A stretch of 64,000 nucleotides of DNA from Paramyrothecium sp. XJ0827 (lineage: Eukaryota > Ascomycota > Sordariomycetes > Hypocreales > Stachybotryaceae). Position 1 is the first letter of the stretch, and each line of letters starts with the position of its first letter. The notes beneath the pieces are model-generated. The model worked only from the letters and a program-made list of their open reading frames with translations. It searched no databases and was not told the origin of the DNA. Shown here in pieces: positions 57,289-64,000 of the stretch. The DNA lies in NCBI GenBank assembly GCA_020881915.1, contig JAJFPB010000007.1, positions 3,782,001 through 3,846,000 on the forward strand. Reading direction: 5' to 3'. A program made the position numbers and the translations under genes.

Positions 57289-57951
57289 TATCGACCGAGC
57301 CTAGACCTTAGTATAGGGTAGGTAGTTTTATGGTTTTATTATTTAATATAGGAAATGGGATTTCCTCTTAAAGTAATAAATTACTTATTACTAGTCTATA
57401 AGACTTCTTCTCTAGAAGCTAATTAAAGAATATCTTAGGAACTATATATTATTAATAGCTAGTAGATTCTAATCTAGGTACAATATATAGAACCTCCCAT
57501 CTATATACCCAGATCCTATCCTACTAGAACATATATAAGGTAGTACTTACGCTCATTAAGCGAGCATAATTACAGCTAGGTTATTAGATCACTTATCATT
57601 CGTAATCTAGTATTCCCTACTAGATCACTATAAGGTCGTAATCTATTAATCTACTTTAGTGGGTTTCTGTGGCTCTTCTTTTATTTGTAGGAATCTTCTT
57701 CTATATGGGTCTATTATCTATACTAGGTTTTTACTACGTACTAGCCCAAGAGTCCTATCCCATTGGGGCTAGTACATTACTGGTCTTGGCCTATCCCCTG
57801 TACTAGCCCTAAATGTACCAGCCTTGGCTAGCGCTGGCCTAATATAGCTGGCCTATTTAATGTATTAGTATGGTAAGGCTAGTATATCCTATATATATAT
57901 TTCTACCTAACTTTCTATAGCTTAGTTATAACCTTGGGTTAGGTCGTGATA
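57289..57951 (-). mobile_element. solo-LTR-like insertion 2 in repeat arm A
   Basis: 663 bp absent from arm B. The plus strand starts TATCGACCGAGCC and ends GGTTAGGTCGTGATA. If two RIP-type changes are allowed, the ends become TG...CA with TGTCGACC and GGTCGTGACA, the form of an LTR. No coding sequence lies inside. The flanks are too AT-rich for a certain target-site duplication (TATTA against TATAT). Confidence 0.5.
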
Positions 57952-58225
57952 TATATATAATATATATATATCTAATCTTATCCTAGCTACTACTTATAAT
58001 ACTACTAGTCTCTATAATATATAATATAGACTCCTACTAAGCCAGTATTATATAGTAGTATTATTATAGTAAGCTAGATACTCTATACTAAGCTTTACCT
58101 TCTATACCTTTATATATTATCTTATTAGATCTTCTACTTTAATATACTAATCTTAGCTCCAGTAAGTATATACTAGGTTACCCATGCTTACAAGTATATC
58201 AGGATGATCCACCCCAAGAGTAACT

Positions 58226-59780
58226 AGATGTCAGATTTAAATAGATAATTGAGGACTTGTGTAGGACTTGTAGGACTTTCCTAGTATAGGACTTATAGGG
58301 CTTATAGGTCCTGACCTTGACAGGAGTTCATGTTCATAACTGACGGGCACCCATGTGAGGACGGTGTACTATATTTAGATATCACTATACTTCAGGAACT
58401 AAAATTCAGCCTCCATCGCGGACTGTTAATTTGAGCCATACGCAGCAGTGAATCGGTCCATAGTTACGCCATGATTACTTGCTCTCGTTCTAAATCTCCT
58501 CTATCTTAGCACAGCCGGTTCAGTACTAATACTGTGACGCACCTACAGTAGCACCATAGCTTATCAGACATACAAGCAATATTCTCCTGTGGCACAATAC
58601 AGCCATACTGCGCACAAGCTTCCGTACATTCACCATCACAGTCGACCCAGCTCTCACATCCAGCTACTATACACTGAAGCGCTGGATAACGCCCGCCGCC
58701 CAAATTTATACATTAAGACTAATTAGAGCTAATGTTTAATTGCTAGGTAAATTAACAAGAATAGGATCTAGACTTACCTGTACTTCTGGCGACCGTACCA
58801 AGCATGACGCAAGTCTAGCTATGGTCCCGATCAAAGCAATAGTGCACTTTGATAATACCATCGTAGGCCCGAGGGCCTTATTGTCCTTAAGTACACCGAT
58901 TAGTAAGGTCTACGTAAGATTTGCGATAGTAAAGCTTATCCCAGCCTGCAGCCGGGAGGTTAGGGCCTTGGCCCATAATAGGAATATAGGCAACCCTTAA
59001 CCTAGACCCTCCAACAATAAAATATATATTTGGTAGGCAATTCAAAGGATAATAGAAGCTACAAGTACTAATATATGTATATTTAGATATTACGATAATG
59101 TAGGTTATGTCCTCGGCTCTTTATATACACATCCTAACTTTCCAGGCTTCCCATTTAGCGAAACTTTACAAGAGTCATAGTAGCCTAGTCGCGCATCCTC
59201 ACACATAATTTAAGCGGAGACTTTACCTGAGCGTGCTCACATGCGAACCTCTATGGGGTCATATCATGATCTGTCTTAGAGTTTGCAAACCTGGAGATGA
59301 GCCCTCGGTGGCGCCGGACTTGGCGCCTGAAGCTAATCGTTATATGTTAACAGGGTTCCAATCGCATTCCACAGCCTGTCCTCGGCTAATTGTAGATTGG
59401 CTCAGATTACCAATGTAGCAAATGGATACGTAGCTAACGGCAGCTTAGAGTCCAACGAAGCTGAACGTCTAGGTTGGAAGGAGGCGCTGATGAGGCTATA
59501 AGTGTAGGAATCCTTGCGCCGCTGAATTATAACAAACTAAAAGTGCTACGATACCGCTGGGACAATCGACTGTGATGATGTCAACAGTCATGTGTTGTTG
59601 AATTAATCTTAATGCTATCACGTCAGAGCCACCACTGACTTTCAGGCCCGAGGGACCGTCAGTCTAGATCGTATTTATTGGAATGCAAACACTATCGACT
59701 ACAATCTAGACTCGTGGGTACCGTGAAAGGCGAAATGGGTATCGCCATTATTTTAGTTAATTTGCCTAAGGACTAGGGCG
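58226..59780. other. island of mixed composition with no supported gene
   Basis: About 1.55 kb of ordinary or slightly AT-leaning sequence between the AT-rich blocks. It includes words of the type GGACTTGTA repeated near 58253-58310 and the Cys-rich frame at 58506-58703. No gene can be supported otherwise. Confidence 0.45.
58506..58703 (-). other. Cys-rich open frame, possible relic of a secreted protein
   Basis: The frame encodes about 65 residues with eleven cysteines, e.g. CIVAGCESWVDCDGEC. It has no ATG (it begins at TTG) and no signal peptide, so it can only be an internal exon or a relic. I do not recognise a family. Confidence 0.3.
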
Positions 59781-60300
59781 TTGGCTTGTGACTTCATTGG
59801 TTTATACGGAAACCGGCCCTACTAAGGTAATTAATGGTAGCACCGGCTATTAAGGAGATCGACGTCCGACCAATATTGCTTCCCAAGCCGGGTGCGCAAT
59901 AGAAGGCCCTACAGCTCCAGGTCGCAGAGGCCCGGACCTGCTGGTTTAGCATGATGACCGTAATGAAGCTGTTCCACAACGCGTGGGCTTTATCATGCTA
60001 GTGTCTCTACTCCACCTCGAATGAATTATCTTGTCCCCATGGGAAGGCCGCGCTAGGCAACAAGATTGATCTTTCCTGTCGGGCCGGAATTGGTGGAAGT
60101 CACCGCAGAAGAGGATGATGGGTATGCTGCTAAAGTTGAGATCTGATCCTCGAAGTTGGCAAGGTCGCTCGTTTACCTTCTAGAGGGTGCATACTCCCAG
60201 CATGCTAACGTCATTAATGATTAGCAGATACTTCTCTTGCCAGTTCATGCGTGACTCTGCGTTGACATAACGAATAGACGAGCTGGTAGAGCCGGACCCG
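59780..60300 (-). pseudogene. Pif1-like helicase relic (Helitron type)
   Basis: Minus strand. Pieces in more than one frame read WQEKYLLIINDVSMLG (helicase motif II, normally IDEVSM), IPIILFCGDFHQFRP (motif III region, GDFHQ) and WNSFITVIMLNQQVR. These are hallmarks of the Pif1-type helicases common in fungal Helitron-like elements and stand-alone repeats. TAG and other stops interrupt it, and the Walker A part and the C-terminal half are missing or unrecognisable. It lies tail to tail with no functional gene. Confidence 0.72.
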
Positions 60301-60429
60301 TTGGCCTCATTCTGGTGATGAGGACCGGGACGTATTCTTTGAGAAACTATAGGCTGAATGGATGGTTATTCCATCAATTAGCGCTTCGGCGGTCCCTAAT
60401 GTAGCCGTGACCAGTATTTGGTTCGAGAT

Positions 60430-60790
60430 GCCCACACTTGCAAACACTTTTCAGGTGCAGGTGATAGAGACGAGCAAGACGAAGCTTGGGGTGGATTATC
60501 CCGATACGCTGATAAGCATGGGGAACCTGGCATTAACATATAGCAACCAAGGCCGATGGAAGTTTACAGAGGAGCTTAATATGCAGGTGATGGAGACTCG
60601 CAAGATAAAGCTTGGGGTAGATTATCTTGATACACTAATAAGCATGGGTAACCTAGTGTATACTTACTGGAGCCAAAATCGGCGAATAGAAGCTATAGGT
60701 CTGATAGAATGATATATAAAGGTATAGAAGGTGAAGCTTAGTCTAAAGTATCTAGTATACTAGAATAATACTGTAATCCTATTTTAGTAG
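60430..60790 (+). pseudogene. relic of a kinesin-light-chain-type TPR gene, probably an NLR
   Basis: Two 42-residue repeats, KLGVDYPDTLISMGNLALTY and KLGVDYLDTLISMGNLVYTY, are separated by QGRWKFTEELNMQVMETRK. A third, heavily mutated unit follows (about 60720-60790). The pattern is that of the TPR array at the C-terminus of fungal NLR/STAND proteins. The family consensus is HPDTL, so Y replacing H fits CAT to TAT, a CpA to TpA change. No NACHT or NB-ARC domain remains upstream. The frame stops at 60712. Confidence 0.75.
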
Positions 60791-61420
60791 GAGTCTATAT
60801 TTAGTTCTATAGAGACTGGTAGTATTATAAGTAGGAGTTAGGATTAGATTAGATATATATATAATATAAGCTATAATTATATATTATATTCTAGTATTAT
60901 TAATATACTTCTATTTTAATTTAAAAATTTTTCATATTAGGATTAAAGATAATATATAAGTAGCTTTTAGAAAATTAATTATTTAAATCCCCTCTATTAC
61001 TAGCTAACTTTATTATTTTATTAATTTAAATATACTAATTAATATAGTAATATAGTATAAGCTACTCTTCTATAGCTACTATAGGGCTTTAAATAACTTC
61101 TTAATACTAAATTAGAGATAAAAGACTTAATTATTATTAATTTATTAAATATTTAAATAATTTAGAGCTTAATAATTAACCTCTAGTAAAATATACTAGA
61201 ATACTAGTTAAATAAGATACTAATTATCTTAGGCTATTATATTATATATTTATAATAATTTTAGTTAAGATTTATAGGAGTATAGGAATAACCTAGTAAT
61301 AGAATTAATATAGAAGCAAGTAAATATATATATATATATAGAGTTAAGATTAAATTAAAGATAAAGCACCTATATTTTAGCTTACTATGGGGGGTAGCTT
61401 ATAATATAGTAATAGATATT
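60615..61420. repeat. inverted repeat arm B
   Basis: This continuous arm matches arm A in reverse complement: 60615-60790 with 58041-58225, 60785-60865 with 57960-58040, 60868-60993 with 57162-57287, and 60995-61420 with 56073-56503. It covers the end of the TPR relic and its AT-rich downstream part. Confidence 0.8.
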
Positions 61421-63005
61421 AGTTAGTATAAATATATAGTAAACTCTGCTTTTTATCTATACTAAATAAAATATAGGTTCCTAAGATTATCTAATACTAG
61501 ACAGTATATAAGATAGTCTAAGTTAAGGCTTAAGAGCATTTAATTAATATAACTACATATCTATCTATATAATATAAAAGTAATAGAAACTAGGGAAAAT
61601 ATAAGGGCTTAGTTAAAGTAGCTAATAAAGAAAATACTTAAGATTCTAATTTAGTCTAATATACTTATCTAAATTACCTAGCTCCTTATTACCTAATTCT
61701 AACTTAATACTAGTTTATTCTCCCTCTTTATTATTATAAACCTTTATAATTAATCTATTATCTTTAGTTAACTCTATTTCTAGTACTAGGGTTTTTAAGC
61801 CCTTTTCTTATTCTAGGGAATTAAAAATAATTAGAAATACCTTAAAATTAAAGCTTTCTAAATCTTCTATATTCTATTTTAATCTACAGTAAATTAAACT
61901 AAAAGTCCTTTCTTTAAGCTACTAAGCTAGGTATTTATTTATATTAATAGCCTCCTTAAGTTTTTAATTTTCTTACTAGTAAGTTATTTTAAAGTCTCTT
62001 AAATAGTATTAATACTTACTAGACTCTTTATAGGTATTCTAAAGGAGGTATAATACTTTATAAAGTTTTATTTAGATATTTAAAAACTTAAAGCTATTAT
62101 TTATAGCTATTTAAATATTTATTTATTCTTATAGTATTTTAGTAATTATATTATTATTTTAGGTTAGATTTATAAGAGATTAAGATACTATAGTAATAAG
62201 ATATATAAGTTACAATAAGAGTTCTATAAATAATATAATATAATATAATAAGAAATCTTTAATATTAGTAATAATAAATAATTAAAGTTAAATTACTTAA
62301 ATAAAAATAGATTATTTTTATTTTTATTATAACTAACTTTATTTTCTTAATATAGCCTCCCTAGTTATTAGGACCTACTCTTAATCTTACTTTATTTACT
62401 TAAACTAGATTTTAAATAATTACTATAAATATAATTCTACTTTATTTTAAATAAATATATATTTACTTAATCTCTAAGATTATAGCTCTTTAATAATATA
62501 TATATTATTTATTTTACTACTATAGAATCTAAAAACCCTTAAGTATAATTTTATTAATATATTTTAGAATACTATATAATTTTAAAAATCTTTAAGTCTA
62601 TAGTATAAGTTATAAGTATTAGGCTAAGACTAATAATAGTAATCCTAAATAGATTAACCTTAACCAGATATTATTACTAGATCTTAAGTTTACCTTTTTC
62701 TTATAGTATATCTATCTTTCCTTTAATTATATTTAGTAGCCTTTATATTATATCTAATATCGAGTGTAATAATAGTACTTAGGCTATAATCTCTATTACC
62801 TAGGTCCCCTTTATACTAGAGCCTACTAAAATAGTAGTAGTTTCTACTAGATTTAGTAGTCTTAGTAGTATTTCCTATATTTAAAGGTAATTTTTAATTA
62901 TTAAGATACCCTATTAAATATACTAAGACTTTTTTTTAGTAGGGTTTTAATTTATTTAAACTCCTATTAACCTAGGTATTATAAATAGGCTTAAATTCCT
63001 TATAT
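60715..63005. other. AT-rich, RIP-like block 2
   Basis: About 2.3 kb with the same TA-rich, CA/TG/CG-poor composition as block 1. No open frame of normal length. It probably represents a decayed repeat copy or copies, but only the first 700 bp could be matched to block 1. Confidence 0.85.
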
Positions 63006-63120
63006 AGCTCGCGGATTATTAAATGTAGTCCTTTCACTACTACGTGTTCTGCTATTAATATCTCCAAGCCAGTGTCTCTAACAGTTCCCTGCCCAGATTG
63101 CTACTACTGCCCGAGAGACT

Positions 63121-63765
63121 TTAATGGCGCACGGGATGTACCTCACTAACGTCATGGGCCCTATATGAATAATCCTCACTTGAAACGAAACCAGTATCCA
63201 CGTCACTCGGACGGGTGCCACCCAACTTAAACATGCGCATCAAGCCCCTCACCGGCGATTTCACCGCAGTATCTAACTTGCTCAGCCAGATCTGCTTCTC
63301 GTAATTCTTCTCTATAAACGCCCGCATGTCTTTCGCCCTGACCCTCTCTCCATTAGGTGCCCACACGATGGCGTAGATGCGGATACAGCCCTGCTCCATT
63401 TTAGAGCGCTCGATGTTATCCGAGTGATTCTGGCAAAGCTTGATGAACTTCTTGCCCAAGGTACAGTTGAGAGGCGTCACCTGTTGTGCCAGCATGCTAC
63501 CAATGGTGTTGGACAGGCCGTTGGTGCGGGCCTCGTGCGGCATCTTGATGTCCTGTTTTCTCAGTAAATCGTAGGCGCTGGGATAAGAGGACGCCTGGAC
63601 CTTGAGGAAGATTGTGGTGGCTTTGCAGTTGGAGCTCAATAGGTTTCCCACTGTAGTTGCCGCCTCGCCGCCGGCGGTCGCGAAGCGGTAAACAATGGAA
63701 TTGTCGTGCTTCCAGGTCTTGACGAGGTAGAACCTGTCAAGAAGAAACCCAATGTTCCAGTCCAT
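63121..63765 (-). CDS. unrecognised protein, possibly incomplete at its N-terminus
   Basis: Minus strand. The open frame runs from the right to the stop at 63121. The first in-frame ATG is at 63765, giving 214 residues; the frame is open further, to about 63920, but without an ATG, so an upstream exon is possible. Ordinary codon usage returns here after the AT-rich block. Visible parts are a short hydrophobic helix near the start, a mixed alpha/beta middle (KVQASSYPSAYDLLRKQDIK), a segment with two cysteines and a basic region near KSPVRGLMRMFK. I recognise no domain. It could be lineage-specific, or a fragment. Confidence 0.5.
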   Translation of the reverse strand: MDWNIGFLLDRFYLVKTWKHDNSIVYRFATAGGEAATTVGNLLSSNCKATTIFLKVQASSYPSAYDLLRKQDIKMPHEARTNGLSNTIGSMLAQQVTPLNCTLGKKFIKLCQNHSDNIERSKMEQGCIRIYAIVWAPNGERVRAKDMRAFIEKNYEKQIWLSKLDTAVKSPVRGLMRMFKLGGTRPSDVDTGFVSSEDYSYRAHDVSEVHPVRH

Positions 63766-64000
63766 GATAGTAGACGCGAGATCGGATGAGAAAGTGACGG
63801 TTTGGGGATATTTGCTAGGAGCGTAGTCTGCGAGCTGTGATAGTAGCGTGGGATATCTTCCTCTAATACGCAATGAAGAGCGGGTTGTGGCGACCTTTGG
63901 ATAGCACCAGAATATATAGCATTAAACAGAGCCATATGTTTGCGGATTTTGTGGAAAGGCTCGATTCTCCCATTGCAAACACTACGCCACAGCGATGGCG

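Larger units (their letters stand above)
54537..58190. other. AT-rich, RIP-like block 1
   Basis: About 3.65 kb made almost entirely of A and T in TA-rich words. CG, CA and TG dinucleotides are almost absent by eye over long stretches (e.g. 56041-56180), while TA is very frequent. No open frame of normal length survives. This is the usual pattern left by repeat-induced point mutation in Pezizomycotina repeats. It contains a 17-bp minisatellite, an arm of an inverted repeat, and two insertions in that arm. Confidence 0.88.
56073..58225. repeat. inverted repeat arm A (interrupted)
   Basis: Segments 56073-56503, 57162-57287 and 57958-58225 are diverged but clear reverse-complement matches to arm B at 60615-61420, in the same order. 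The gaps at 56504-57161 and 57289-57951 are insertions of about 660 bp each. The segment 58041-58225 matches the TPR-coding end of arm B; reverse-complemented it reads LGVDHPDILVSMGNLVYTY. Confidence 0.8.

Noticed and set aside
54537..63005. CRISPR array or prokaryotic-type repeats
   Set aside because: The organism is eukaryotic, and the 17-bp units are directly abutting with no spacers.

Overview
The window looks like nuclear DNA of a filamentous ascomycete (Pezizomycotina, probably a plant-associated Sordariomycete). Genes are separate transcription units interrupted by short GT-AG introns of about 47-77 bp. The gene content is typically fungal: Zn(II)2Cys6 regulators, RTA1 and Pth11-type membrane proteins, an AA9 LPMO, and GH71 and GH134 enzymes. 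Two AT-rich blocks carry the footprint of repeat-induced point mutation (RIP). The species assignment is inference from gene content and intron style. All exon boundaries are read by eye from splice signals and reading frame.

Layout, 1-16 kb: an amino-acid permease; a convergent RTA1-type exporter; a divergently paired Upc2-like regulator; small secreted protein 1; a cytochrome P450; a Ure2p-like glutathione S-transferase; an NmrA-like relic; and an AA9 LPMO. 16-31 kb: a membrane protein of unknown function, a saccharopine-dehydrogenase-like reductase, a rhodopsin-domain membrane protein, a GPR1/FUN34/SatP transporter on the minus strand, a cyanamide hydratase, and a Zn2Cys6 regulator just downstream of it. 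31-41 kb: a secreted carboxylesterase broken, or given a new intron, by a 38-bp tandem duplication; a DUF1772-like membrane protein; an AflR-like regulator with an apparent frameshift; a Pth11-like receptor; then about 4 kb with no gene I can support.

42-54 kb: small secreted protein 2, a paralogue of the first with the same intron position; an aldo/keto reductase; a secreted beta-propeller protein; an alpha/beta hydrolase; an SDR pseudogene with two CAG-to-TAG stops; a GH71 glucanase with a Thr-rich linker and a very basic tail; a GH134 mannanase; and an intron-containing tRNA-Lys(CTT). 54.5-63 kb: two AT-rich blocks flank a more balanced island. The blocks share an inverted, decayed repeat that contains the tail of a kinesin-light-chain-type TPR gene (probably an NLR). 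One arm carries two insertions, one of them LTR-like. The island holds a decayed Pif1-like helicase. Genic base composition returns at the right edge with one unrecognised gene.

Taken together, the P450, GST, reductases, esterase and AflR-like regulator look like tailoring and detoxification functions, but no PKS, NRPS, terpene synthase or other backbone enzyme is present. The CAZymes and the secreted-protein pair fit a lifestyle of contact with plant or fungal cell walls. The right third is an accessory, transposon-rich compartment. The most notable observations are the possible intron birth in the esterase, the secreted-protein paralogue pair, the palindrome between the RTA1 exporter and the Upc2-like regulator, and the RIP-decayed NLR/helicase graveyard.
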